Both the position numbers and the translations under genes were made by a program. The notes under the pieces are model-generated. The model searched no databases. It saw only the letters and a program-made list of their open reading frames with translations, and was not told the origin of the DNA. A stretch of DNA of 64,000 nucleotides from Actinoallomurus liliacearum (GTDB lineage: Bacteria; Actinomycetota; Actinomycetes; Streptosporangiales; Streptosporangiaceae). Within the stretch, counting starts at the first letter, position 1. Each line of letters begins with the position of its first letter. The DNA lies in assembly GCF_039542035.1 (NCBI RefSeq), contig NZ_BAABHJ010000020.1, positions 1 through 64,000 of the forward strand, given 5' to 3'. Positions 1-7,746 of the stretch are shown here, piece after piece.

Positions 1-1
1 G

Positions 2-73
2 CCCCTGGTCCGCTCCAGCTACCGCGCCGGACGCCTCTACCAGCAGGCCATCACCGCCCGCCAGGCCGACTAG
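2..73 (+). CDS. lipA: Lipoyl synthase, C-terminal end only
   Basis: Only the last 24 codons (counting the stop) lie in the window; the gene begins to the left. The visible tail reads PLVRSSYRAGRLYQQA and ends at TAG. The stretch GP-L/F-VRSSY is, from memory, characteristic of the C-terminus of lipoyl synthase, the radical-SAM enzyme that inserts two sulfurs into protein-bound octanoate. Serine deaminase follows after 6 bp, so the two are probably co-transcribed; a glycine-cleavage/lipoate neighbourhood to the left would fit but cannot be seen. The call rests on a short tail. Confidence 0.75.
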   Translation, partial: PLVRSSYRAGRLYQQAITARQAD

Positions 74-79
74 ACCACC

Positions 80-1453
80 ATGGCGATCAGCGTCTTCGAC
101 CTGTTCAAGATCGGCATCGGCCCGTCCAGCTCGCACACGGGCGGGCCGATGGCGGCGGCCCACCGTTTCGCCCGCGGCCTGCGGCGCGACGGCCTGCTGG
201 AGAAGACCGCCTCCGTCCATGTGATCCTCTACGGCTCGCTGGGCCTGACCGGCAAGGGACACGGCAGCGACAAGGCGGTCATCCTCGGGCTCGAGGGCGA
301 CAAGCCGGAGCTCGTGGACGTGGAGACGGCCGACGACCGGGTCGCCGCGGTGCGCGAGCGCGGCGTCATCCGCCTGTTCGGCGAGCAGGAGGTGCCGTTC
401 GTCGTCGGCGAGCACCTCGTCTTCGAGCGCAAGGAGTCGCTCCCGCACCACCCCAACGGCATGCGGTTCACCGCCCGCGACGCCGATGGGGCGGAGCTGC
501 GAGAGAAGGTCTACTACTCGGTGGGCGGCGGTTTCGTCGTCGACGAGGACGCCACCGGCGCCGACCGGATCAAGCCCGACGACACGGTCGTGCCCCATCC
601 CTTCGCGACCGGCGCCGAACTGCTCGACCACACCCGGGAGACCGGCCTGTCGATCTCCGCGCTGATGCTGGAGAACGAACAGGCCTTCGGCCGGGGCCCC
701 GACGAGATCCGCGCGCTCCTGCTGCGGCTCTGGGAGGTCATGCGGGAGAGCGTGACCCGCGGCTGCTCCCGCGAGGGACTGCTGCCCGGCGGGCTCAAGG
801 TACGCCGCCGCGCTCCGCACCTGCACCGCAAGCTGGTGACCGAGACCGCCACGGACCCGTTGCACGCGATGGACTGGGTCACGTTGTTCGCCCTGGCCGT
901 GAACGAGGAGAACGCCGCGGGCGGCCGGATCGTCACCGCGCCGACCAACGGGGCCGCCGGCATCGTCCCGGCCGTCCTGCACTACTACGACCGGTTCGTG
1001 CCCGGAGCGTCGGACGACGGGATCGTCCGGTTCCTGCTGACCGCCGGGGCGATGGGCGTGATCATCAAGGAGAACGCCTCGATCTCTGGAGCCGAGGTCG
1101 GCTGCCAGGGCGAGGTCGGCTCGGCCTGCGCGATGGCGGCGGCCGGCCTCACCGAGGTCCTCGGCGGCACGCCCGAACAGGTGGAGAACGCCGCCGAGAT
1201 CGGCATCGAGCACAACCTCGGCCTGACCTGCGACCCGGTCGGCGGCCTCGTGCAGGTGCCGTGCATCGAGCGGAACGCCGTCGCCTCGATCAAGGCGATC
1301 AGCGCCGCCCGGATCGCGATGCGCGGCGACGGACGCCACTTCGTCCCCCTCGACCGGGCGATCAAGACGATGCGCGACACCGGCCGCGACATGCTCGACA
1401 AGTACAAGGAGACCTCACGCGGCGGCCTCGCCGTCAACGTCATCGAGTGCTGA
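80..1453 (+). CDS. sdaA: L-serine ammonia-lyase (iron-sulfur type)
   Basis: Single-chain L-serine dehydratase of 457 residues, converting L-serine to pyruvate and ammonia in the cytosol. It starts MAISVFDLFKIGIGPSSSHT, the typical N-terminus of the beta-domain, and runs into the alpha-domain with the TNGAAGI loop near residue 290. The cysteines that hold the oxygen-labile 4Fe-4S cluster are visible in GCQGEVGSACAMAAAG and in LTCDPVGGLVQVPC. The length is normal for the one-polypeptide form. It lies 6 bp after lipA and 41 bp before a methyltransferase gene on the same strand. The start is ATG with no strong ribosome-binding site, which fits translational coupling to lipA. Confidence 0.96.
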   Translation: MAISVFDLFKIGIGPSSSHTGGPMAAAHRFARGLRRDGLLEKTASVHVILYGSLGLTGKGHGSDKAVILGLEGDKPELVDVETADDRVAAVRERGVIRLFGEQEVPFVVGEHLVFERKESLPHHPNGMRFTARDADGAELREKVYYSVGGGFVVDEDATGADRIKPDDTVVPHPFATGAELLDHTRETGLSISALMLENEQAFGRGPDEIRALLLRLWEVMRESVTRGCSREGLLPGGLKVRRRAPHLHRKLVTETATDPLHAMDWVTLFALAVNEENAAGGRIVTAPTNGAAGIVPAVLHYYDRFVPGASDDGIVRFLLTAGAMGVIIKENASISGAEVGCQGEVGSACAMAAAGLTEVLGGTPEQVENAAEIGIEHNLGLTCDPVGGLVQVPCIERNAVASIKAISAARIAMRGDGRHFVPLDRAIKTMRDTGRDMLDKYKETSRGGLAVNVIEC

Positions 1454-1494
1454 ACACGCCGCCGCGCCGAGCGGCCAGGGCTATGGTCGGGGAG

Positions 1495-2280
1495 ATGAGC
1501 ACCGTGTCGCCCACCCCCGGCCCCGATCCCGAGACCCACGCCCGCCGGGCATCGTCGTTCGGCGGGCAGGCCGCCGCGTACGCCGCGGAGCGCCCCGGCT
1601 ATCCCGACGCGGCGGTGCGCTGGGCGCTGGAGCCCGTCGCGGCCCGCGGTCCCCTGCGCGTCCTCGACCTGGCGGCCGGAACCGGCAAGCTCACCGAGGC
1701 CCTGGTGCCGTACGCCACCACCCTGGTCGCGGTGGAACCCGACCTCGGCATGCTGTCGGAGCTTCACGCGCGGCTGCCGGACGTGGCGGCGGTCGCGGGA
1801 ACGGCCGAGCGGATCCCCCTCCCCGACGGATCGGTCGACGCGATCCTGGTCGGGCAGGCGCTGCACTGGTTCGACCTCGGCCGCGCGCTGCCGGAGATGG
1901 CCCGGGTGCTCTCCCCCGGTGGCGTGCTGGCCTGCCTGTGGAACATCGACGACCACCGGGTCCCCTGGGTCAGGGGACTGAAAGAGGTGTCCCGCGTCGG
2001 CCGGTCCCTGAAGGACTGGAAGGCCGAGTCGGCGTTCGCCCCGACCCCGGACTTCCCGGCGACCGAGCAGGCCGAGTTCGCTCACGCGCAACGGCGGACC
2101 GCCGCGTCGATGGCGGCGACCATCGGGACGCACTCGCACGTACTGATCCTGTCCGAGGCCGAGCGGACGGCACTGATGGCGAGGATCCTCGACTACCTGC
2201 ACAAGACGCCGGAGACCGCGTCCGGGGAGTTCGACCTCCCGATCGTCACCGCGACGATCCGATCGCCCCTCGCCCCGTGA
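1495..2280 (+). CDS. Class I SAM-dependent methyltransferase
   Basis: A 261-residue Rossmann-fold methyltransferase. Motif I is VLDLAAGTGKLT near residue 58, with an acidic motif II in VAVEPD and a motif IV-like region around ILVGQALHWFD. The N-terminus (FGGQAAAYAAERPGYP) is typical of the UbiE/Methyltransf_11-like group whose substrates are mostly unknown. ATG at 1495 is chosen because GGGGAG precedes it; an in-frame ATG at 1483 would add four residues. It ends one base before the convergent lipoprotein gene. The substrate cannot be read from the sequence. Confidence 0.85.
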   Translation: MSTVSPTPGPDPETHARRASSFGGQAAAYAAERPGYPDAAVRWALEPVAARGPLRVLDLAAGTGKLTEALVPYATTLVAVEPDLGMLSELHARLPDVAAVAGTAERIPLPDGSVDAILVGQALHWFDLGRALPEMARVLSPGGVLACLWNIDDHRVPWVRGLKEVSRVGRSLKDWKAESAFAPTPDFPATEQAEFAHAQRRTAASMAATIGTHSHVLILSEAERTALMARILDYLHKTPETASGEFDLPIVTATIRSPLAP

Positions 2281-2281
2281 G

Positions 2282-2851
2282 TCAGGTCACCCGCCACTCG
2301 GCGCGGTCGGTGGCGAAGCCGGCGTTGAGGGCGTAGGTCACGCCGACGACCTTCGCCTTCTTCGGCACGGCGAACACGATGACACCCGACTTCGCCTGCC
2401 CCTGCCGAAGCCTGACGACCTTGGGGAAGCCGGGACCGGCGGTCACCGAGGCCACCGTCGGGTCGTACGTCTGCCCGGCGGCGTCCACGATCTTCGCGCC
2501 GTAGGTGGGGCTGTCGTCGTACGCGGTATCGCCGACGTTCTTCAGCACGAACCGTACGGCGGCGAACCGCTCGCCCTTGCGCGGCTGTTGGAACGCGCCA
2601 TGACCGGTCGTGGTGGCGACGACCTGCTTCACCCTGACCGCGAGGCGGAGCCGGTCCGCGCCGCCGGAGTCGTCCGCACCGGTGAGTGTGACGGTCTGCC
2701 CGACCTTGACCTGCTGCACCCGCGTCGGGGTCGGCGTCGGGGTGGCGGTCTCGGGGTTGTTCGCGGTCTGCGCGGCGCTGCCGCAACCGGCGAGCAGCAC
2801 CGCCGCCACAGCAGCGGTCAGGGCTGGCCTCCGCACGGCATCGCTCCCCAT
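2282..2851 (-). CDS. Secreted lipoprotein, DUF4352-like
   Basis: A 189-residue exported protein. A short basic N-terminus (MGSDAVRRP) precedes a hydrophobic segment ending in the lipobox LLAGC, so the mature protein should be lipid-anchored on the outer face of the membrane. A Thr/Pro-rich linker (TPTPTPT) leads to a beta-rich domain with VRFVLKNVGDTAYDDSP, which resembles the DUF4352 immunoglobulin-like extracellular fold. ATG at 2851 is preferred over an in-frame start six codons upstream because it gives a proper signal peptide. Function unknown; it may protect or present a surface component. It converges with the methyltransferase gene with one base between stops. Confidence 0.75.
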   Translation of the reverse strand: MGSDAVRRPALTAAVAAVLLAGCGSAAQTANNPETATPTPTPTRVQQVKVGQTVTLTGADDSGGADRLRLAVRVKQVVATTTGHGAFQQPRKGERFAAVRFVLKNVGDTAYDDSPTYGAKIVDAAGQTYDPTVASVTAGPGFPKVVRLRQGQAKSGVIVFAVPKKAKVVGVTYALNAGFATDRAEWRVT

Positions 2852-2967
2852 TGGACGAACTGTCAGCACACCGCTGGATCATGATAGGGGCCGCCGCGCG
2901 GTGCCGGAGACCGAACGCCCCGGTTCGGAACACCGCGCGGCGAACCACCCGTCGTGAGGCCCGCGCC

Positions 2968-4155
2968 TCAGGCCGAGGCCAGCCTCCGCAGGGCGAGCTC
3001 GGCGAGCAGCCCGGCCCCGTCCGCCAGCACCCCGTCGTCGAAGACCGCGTCCGGCGCGTGGTTGAACGGCGCGGTCGCGGGGTCACGGTCGGGCGGGCAG
3101 GCGCCGAGGAAGACGAACGCCCCGGGCACCTCCTCCAGGACGTAGGAGAAGTCCTCCGCGGGGGTCAGCGGATTCGGCCCCCACACGAACCGCTCCGGGC
3201 CGTACAGGTCACCGGCCGTGGCGGCGGCGAACTCCGCCTCGGCGGCGGTGTTGACCGTGACGGGGTATCCCATGACGTGATCGATCTCGACGTCCAGGCC
3301 GTGGGCGGCCGCGATGCCGCGCAGGACCCGGTCGACGCCCTCGAGGACCCGGGCGTGGGCCTCCCGGGAGAACGAACGGATCGTCAGCTCGAGCCGCGCC
3401 TCGGCCGGGATGATGTTGGCGGCGGTGCCCGCGTGGATGCTGCCGACCGTGATGACCACCGGGTCGAAGGCGTCGAAGGACCGGGTGGCGAGCGTCTGCA
3501 GCGCCGTGACCATCTCGCAGGTCGCCGGGATGGGGTCCTTGGCCCGGTGCGGCTGGGACCCGTGGCCGCCCGCGCCGCGCACGGTGACGTGGAGCTCGTC
3601 GGCGGCGGCCATCAGCGGGCCGCTCCGGGTCATGAAGAGGCCGCTCGGCAGGAACGACGAGGCGACGTGCAGCCCGTACGCGGCGACGGGCCGGGTGCCC
3701 GCCGCGTCGAGCACTCCCTCCTCGATCATGTGGCGCGCTCCACCGGCCCCCTCCTCACCGGGCTGGAACATGAAGATCACACTGCCGGCGAACTCCGCGT
3801 CCGCGAGGATCCGCGCCGCCCCGACCAGCATCGCGGTGTGCAGATCGTGGCCGCAGGCGTGCATCCGGTCCGCGAACCGGCTGGCGTACTCGAGACCGGA
3901 GCGCTCCGTCAGGGGAAGCGCGTCCATGTCGGCGCGCAGGAGGACGGCGGGGCCGGGCGACGAGCCGCGGAGCACGGCGGTCACCGAGGACAGGGATCGC
4001 CCGAGTTCGATCTTCAGGGGAAGTCCGTCGAGGGCGGCCAGCACCTTCTCCTGCGTGCGCGGCAGCTCCAAGCCCAGCTCGGGCTCGCGGTGCAGGTCGC
4101 GGCGGAGACGTACGAGATCGTCCTGAAGGTCGGGAGTGACGTGCGCAAAGGGCAT
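2968..4155 (-). CDS. M20-family metal-dependent amidohydrolase
   Basis: A 395-residue cytosolic hydrolase of the M20 aminoacylase/hippurate-hydrolase type, expected to remove N-acyl groups from amino acids. Metal-binding elements are visible: RADMDALPL, HACGHDLHTAML and the acidic pair in GEEGAGG, with a C-terminal NHAPD histidine. The dimerisation insert follows the first half, as is normal. The start looks leaderless: a -10 element TAATCT (positions 4164-4169, reading leftwards) lies 8 bp before the ATG and there is no ribosome-binding site. purU lies 30 bp upstream of this start on the same strand. The exact acyl substrate is unknown. Confidence 0.9.
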   Translation of the reverse strand: MPFAHVTPDLQDDLVRLRRDLHREPELGLELPRTQEKVLAALDGLPLKIELGRSLSSVTAVLRGSSPGPAVLLRADMDALPLTERSGLEYASRFADRMHACGHDLHTAMLVGAARILADAEFAGSVIFMFQPGEEGAGGARHMIEEGVLDAAGTRPVAAYGLHVASSFLPSGLFMTRSGPLMAAADELHVTVRGAGGHGSQPHRAKDPIPATCEMVTALQTLATRSFDAFDPVVITVGSIHAGTAANIIPAEARLELTIRSFSREAHARVLEGVDRVLRGIAAAHGLDVEIDHVMGYPVTVNTAAEAEFAAATAGDLYGPERFVWGPNPLTPAEDFSYVLEEVPGAFVFLGACPPDRDPATAPFNHAPDAVFDDGVLADGAGLLAELALRRLASA

Positions 4156-4185
4156 GACACCCCAGATTACGCCGCCCCGTACGGC

Positions 4186-5031
4186 TCAGCGGAAGACGAC
4201 GGTCCGCTCGGCGTTCAGCAGGATCCGGTGCTCGGCGTGCCAGCGCACCGCCCGGGCGAGGGCCAGGCACTCCATGTCCCGCCCCACCGCCATCAGCTCC
4301 TCCGGTCCCTGGGTGTGGTCGACGCGCGCGACCTCCTGCTCGATGATCGGCCCCTCGTCGAGCCGCGGTGTCACGTAGTGCGCGGTCGCGCCGATGAGCT
4401 TCACGCCGCGCTGGTGCGCCTGGTGGTACGGCCGGGCGCCCTTGAAGCTCGGCAGGAACGAGTGATGGATGTTGATCACACGCCCCGGCAGCTTCGCGCA
4501 GAAGTCATCGGACAGCACCTGCATGTACCGGGCCAGCACGATGAGGTCCGCCTGATAGTGCTCGACCAGGGCCATGATCTCCGCCTCCTGCGCCGCACGG
4601 GTCTCGGGCGTGACGGGCAGGTGGTGGTAGTCGATGCCGTACGACTGGGTCAGCGGCCGCATGTCGGGGTGGTTGGAGGCCACCGCGACGACGTCGACGT
4701 CGAGCAGTCCGGAGCGCTGGCGGTAGAGCAGGTCGTTCAGGCAGTGCCCGTACTTAGAGACGAGGATCAGCACGCGCGACCGGACCGCGCGGTCGTGCAG
4801 GTTCCAGTCCAGGCCGAACTCCCCGGCCAGCGCGCCGAACGCCTCCCGCAGCGCGTCCTCCAGCCCCTCCGGCGCCTCGAACTGGATGCGCAGGAAGAAG
4901 CGCCCGGTGCTCCGGTCGCCGAACTGCTGGCTCTCCAGGATGTTGCACGCGCGCTGGGCCAGCGCCCCTGACACGGCGGCCACGATGCCCGGCCGGTCGG
5001 GGCAGGACAGCGTCAGCACGTATTCGGACAT
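4186..5031 (-). CDS. purU: Formyltetrahydrofolate deformylase
   Basis: A 281-residue enzyme that hydrolyses 10-formyltetrahydrofolate to tetrahydrofolate and formate, balancing one-carbon pools. An N-terminal ACT domain (CPDRPGIVAAVSGALAQRACNI) is followed by the formyltransferase-like domain with the catalytic segment INIHHSFLPSFKGA and the conserved GATAHYV. Length and domain order match the family. The nearby serine deaminase and lipoyl synthase also bear on glycine/serine one-carbon metabolism, though they are on the other strand. The gene starts at ATG 5031 behind GAAGGTGG. Confidence 0.96.
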   Translation of the reverse strand: MSEYVLTLSCPDRPGIVAAVSGALAQRACNILESQQFGDRSTGRFFLRIQFEAPEGLEDALREAFGALAGEFGLDWNLHDRAVRSRVLILVSKYGHCLNDLLYRQRSGLLDVDVVAVASNHPDMRPLTQSYGIDYHHLPVTPETRAAQEAEIMALVEHYQADLIVLARYMQVLSDDFCAKLPGRVINIHHSFLPSFKGARPYHQAHQRGVKLIGATAHYVTPRLDEGPIIEQEVARVDHTQGPEELMAVGRDMECLALARAVRWHAEHRILLNAERTVVFR

Positions 5032-5179
5032 CGTCCACCTTCGAGACGTCGGATCGTACGGTCGGCGGGCGGGGGCGTGGACCGGCCCGCCCGCGATGTC
5101 CTCCGAGCCTACGGCCTGTCAGGGGCCACGCCGGCGGCCCACACCGGATACCGGCGGGGATCGCCGGCACGCGGAGGGT
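5032..5179. other. Intergenic gap between purU and the MFS gene
   Basis: About 150 bp between the purU start and the MFS stop, both genes on the minus strand. It should contain the purU promoter. I see no convincing -10 element, no strong hairpin and no small coding frame. Confidence 0.5.
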
Positions 5180-6574
5180 TCAGCCGCGAGCGGGACCGTC
5201 GCCCGCCGCCACCGCCTCGGCCGGTACGGGCTGCGCCGGCTCCGGTGATCCGGTGGCGACGCGGGCCGTACGCCAGGCGCACGCCGCCCCGATCGGCAGC
5301 AGGATGCCCAGCAGCGCCGTCACGCGCACCAGTCCGTCGGCCGACTGCGGCGCCGCGAGATAGACACCGCCGAGAGTGGCGATCGCCACGACGCTGGTCA
5401 GCAGCGTGCCGGTGTTGGTCAACGCGGAGATCGCGGAGGCCCGCGCGGGACCCGCCGTCGCGGCGAGCCGCTCGACGAGCGGCCCGAACCCGGCGGCGTG
5501 GCCCGCGCCCGCCAGGACGAGCAGCGGGGTCACCACGCCGAGCGGCCAGCCGTGGCGGGCGACGAGCGCGATCACCGGCGCCGCCGCCGCGAGGCACAGC
5601 GGACCGGCGACCGGCAGCACCCGGCGTGCCGGGAGACGCGGCCAGCTCAGACTCGCGGCGGCGAAGCCGACGGGGTAGGGCAGGAACGCCAGCCCGGCCC
5701 GCGGTGGCGAGAGCCCGAGGCCGGCCTGCAGGTGCAACGCCAGGCAGAAGAACAACGCGGTGTAGCCGCCCATGACGCAGCAGCACGCGAGCAGTCCGGG
5801 CCGGACGCCCCTGAGGCGCAGGACCCCCAGATCGAGGAGCGGGTGGGCGGCCCGGCGCTCGTACGCGCCGAAGACCACCAGCCCGGCGCAGCCCAGGGCC
5901 AGGCAGCACCACGACCACACCGGCCACCCCTCCTCCCGGCCGAAGACCAGGGGCAGGACCAGGCCGCTCATCGCGGCGGACAGGACGGCGACGCCCCCCA
6001 GGTCCATCCGGCGGCCGTCCGACGACACGTCCGCCGGCAGCGCACGGCGCCCCACCAGCAGGACCACCGCGGCGACCGGCACGTTGATCAGGAAGATGGG
6101 ACGCCAGCCGGCGGCGCCCGTGATGAGCCCGCCCAGGATCTGTCCGACCGCCACGCCGAGCGCCAGCACCATGGAGTACGCGCCCAGTGCCCGCGCCCGG
6201 GCGCGCCCGCCGGCGTGCAACTGGATCAGGGACAGCACCTGGGGCAGGAGCAGTGCCGCCGCGATCCCCTGCGCGACGCGGGCCAGGACCAGCACGAGCC
6301 CGTCAGGGGAGAGGCCGCAGGCGAGCGAGGCGATCGCGAACGCGCCCAGGCCGATCAGGAACAGCCGGCGATGACCGTACAGGTCGCCCAGCCGCGCGCC
6401 GGTCACCACCAGGACCGCGACGGCCAGGGTGTACCCGCCCGTGACCAGTTGCAGAACGGCACCGGACGTTCCCAGGTCCGCCTGTATCCGCGGCATCGCG
6501 ACGGTCACGATCGAACCGTCCATCGAGACCATGAGCTGCCCTGTCAGCAGGGCGGGGAGCAGACCCCGACGCAT
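5180..6574 (-). CDS. MFS transporter, DHA2-like drug exporter
   Basis: A 464-residue integral membrane protein with roughly 14 hydrophobic segments, as in the DHA2 family of proton-driven multidrug exporters. It opens MRRGLLPALLTGQLMVSMDGSIVTVAMPRI, in which the acidic residue in helix 1 is typical, and carries motif A as GARLGDLYGHRRLFLIG and the export-signature region ALGVAVGQILGGLI. The C-terminal 30 residues are hydrophilic. An AraC regulator is divergently transcribed about 210 bp away, which suggests that it controls this exporter. The substrate is unknown. Confidence 0.9.
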   Translation of the reverse strand: MRRGLLPALLTGQLMVSMDGSIVTVAMPRIQADLGTSGAVLQLVTGGYTLAVAVLVVTGARLGDLYGHRRLFLIGLGAFAIASLACGLSPDGLVLVLARVAQGIAAALLLPQVLSLIQLHAGGRARARALGAYSMVLALGVAVGQILGGLITGAAGWRPIFLINVPVAAVVLLVGRRALPADVSSDGRRMDLGGVAVLSAAMSGLVLPLVFGREEGWPVWSWCCLALGCAGLVVFGAYERRAAHPLLDLGVLRLRGVRPGLLACCCVMGGYTALFFCLALHLQAGLGLSPPRAGLAFLPYPVGFAAASLSWPRLPARRVLPVAGPLCLAAAAPVIALVARHGWPLGVVTPLLVLAGAGHAAGFGPLVERLAATAGPARASAISALTNTGTLLTSVVAIATLGGVYLAAPQSADGLVRVTALLGILLPIGAACAWRTARVATGSPEPAQPVPAEAVAAGDGPARG

Positions 6575-6606
6575 TGAACCTCCCGTTGTCGTCGGGGCGA
6601 GTCTGT

Positions 6607-6616
6607 TCCGTACGGA
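6607..6616. promoter_or_regulatory. Perfect 10-bp palindrome between MFS and AraC genes
   Basis: TCCGTACGGA reads the same on both strands and lies 33 bp upstream of the MFS start. It is a candidate operator for the divergent AraC regulator. AraC proteins usually bind direct rather than inverted repeats, so this is only a suggestion. Confidence 0.35.
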
Positions 6617-6657
6617 CCCGCGGCGGCTTGACGAAATTTGCGCTGTCGGCTCCCGAA

Positions 6658-6707
6658 CGAATCCGCGCGGCCGGCCCCCGCACGAATCCGCACGGCCGGC
6701 CCCCGCA
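6658..6707. repeat. Two tandem copies of a 25-bp repeat
   Basis: Two adjacent 25-bp units, each starting CGAATCCGC and ending GGCCCCCGCA, differ at one base (G or A at the tenth position). They sit in the middle of the MFS/AraC intergenic region. A directly repeated site is what an AraC-family dimer usually contacts, so this is the better operator candidate of the two here. Confidence 0.6.
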
Positions 6708-6782
6708 CGACCTCGGCGTGACGCCCGCCCCTCGACGGTCCGGACCGCGGGGAATGTCCGCCCGCCGGGCTACTCTGCGGAG

Positions 6783-7589
6783 GTGCTGTCCAGCGTCCTG
6801 CTCGCCGATTCGCCCGAGTTCTCGGTGGCGGCCGTGCGCTGCGGCGGGCACCGCTCCGCCTGGTCCGCGACCGAGGCCGCCGCGAGGTACGAGATCGTGC
6901 TCGTCCGGTCCGGGCGGTTCCGGCTGCGCCGGGCGGGCCGGGAGGCCGTCGTTGATCCGACGCGCGGTTACGTCCAGGCCCCTGGGGACGAGGCGTCCTT
7001 CGCGCACCCGGCCGGCGGTGACGTCTGCACGGCGATCTCCCTGTCCACGGGCTTCTGGCGCGCGGTGACGGACGACGCTCGGCCCGCGACACGGCCGGCG
7101 GTCCCCGTCGACGGCCGCCTCGACCTGGCGCACCGCCGGCTGTTGCGTTCGACCTCCGACGTCGCCTTCGCCATGGCCGAGGAACTGGTCGGCCTGCTCA
7201 CCGAGGTCCTGCGGCGCGCGGCGGACGCCGGGACGGTCCGCCCGCACCGGCCCGCGAGGGGTCCCGGACTCGCCGACCAGGCGCGCGAGGCGATCCTGGC
7301 CGACCATCCCGACGCCACCGGGCTGGTCACGCTGGCCCGGCTGCTCGGCGTCTCGCCCAGCCACCTGAGCCGGGTGTTCCACCGCGAGACGGGCCTGACC
7401 CTGACGCGCTACCGCAATCGCGTCCGCGCCGGCCGCGCCCTCGACCGCATCGAGCAGGGCGCGCACAACCTCGCCGAGGTCGCCGCCGACCTGGGCTTCG
7501 CCGACCAGGCTCATCTGGCCCGCACCGTCAAGACGGAGTTCGGGCGCACGTCGACGGAGATCCGCCGCCTCCTGGGCGCGGTTCGGTAA
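6783..7589 (+). CDS. AraC-family transcriptional regulator
   Basis: A 268-residue regulator. The N-terminal half is a cupin-like effector domain (YEIVLVRSGRFRLRRAG). The C-terminal 90 residues hold the two AraC helix-turn-helix motifs, the first around LVTLARLLGVSPSHLSRVF and the second around AEVAADLGFADQAHLARTV. GTG at 6783 is chosen from the protein start; a -10-like TACTCT lies at 6771-6776, so the message may be leaderless. It is divergent from the MFS exporter and probably controls it. The reading frame continues upstream, but that part has no homology-like content. Confidence 0.88.
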   Translation: MLSSVLLADSPEFSVAAVRCGGHRSAWSATEAAARYEIVLVRSGRFRLRRAGREAVVDPTRGYVQAPGDEASFAHPAGGDVCTAISLSTGFWRAVTDDARPATRPAVPVDGRLDLAHRRLLRSTSDVAFAMAEELVGLLTEVLRRAADAGTVRPHRPARGPGLADQAREAILADHPDATGLVTLARLLGVSPSHLSRVFHRETGLTLTRYRNRVRAGRALDRIEQGAHNLAEVAADLGFADQAHLARTVKTEFGRTSTEIRRLLGAVR

Positions 7590-7746
7590 AGAGTCGGGAG
7601 CCTGAACGGCGGCGACGCTGTACCCGCCGCGCGGCCGCGGCCCAGACTTCACCCAGTCGACGGGCACGCGTGGTCCGCAGAGCGTGTTCCGGCCGACGGC
7701 CGTACTCTCCGCGCCGGTTTCTCGGACACCCCAAGGAGATGGTCAG

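Noticed and set aside
2851..4971. 706-codon plus-strand open frame antisense to the lipoprotein, M20 and purU genes
   Set aside because: It mirrors real minus-strand genes with intact family motifs; its own product is Arg/Gly-rich and shows no domain. Long antisense frames are expected at this G/C content.
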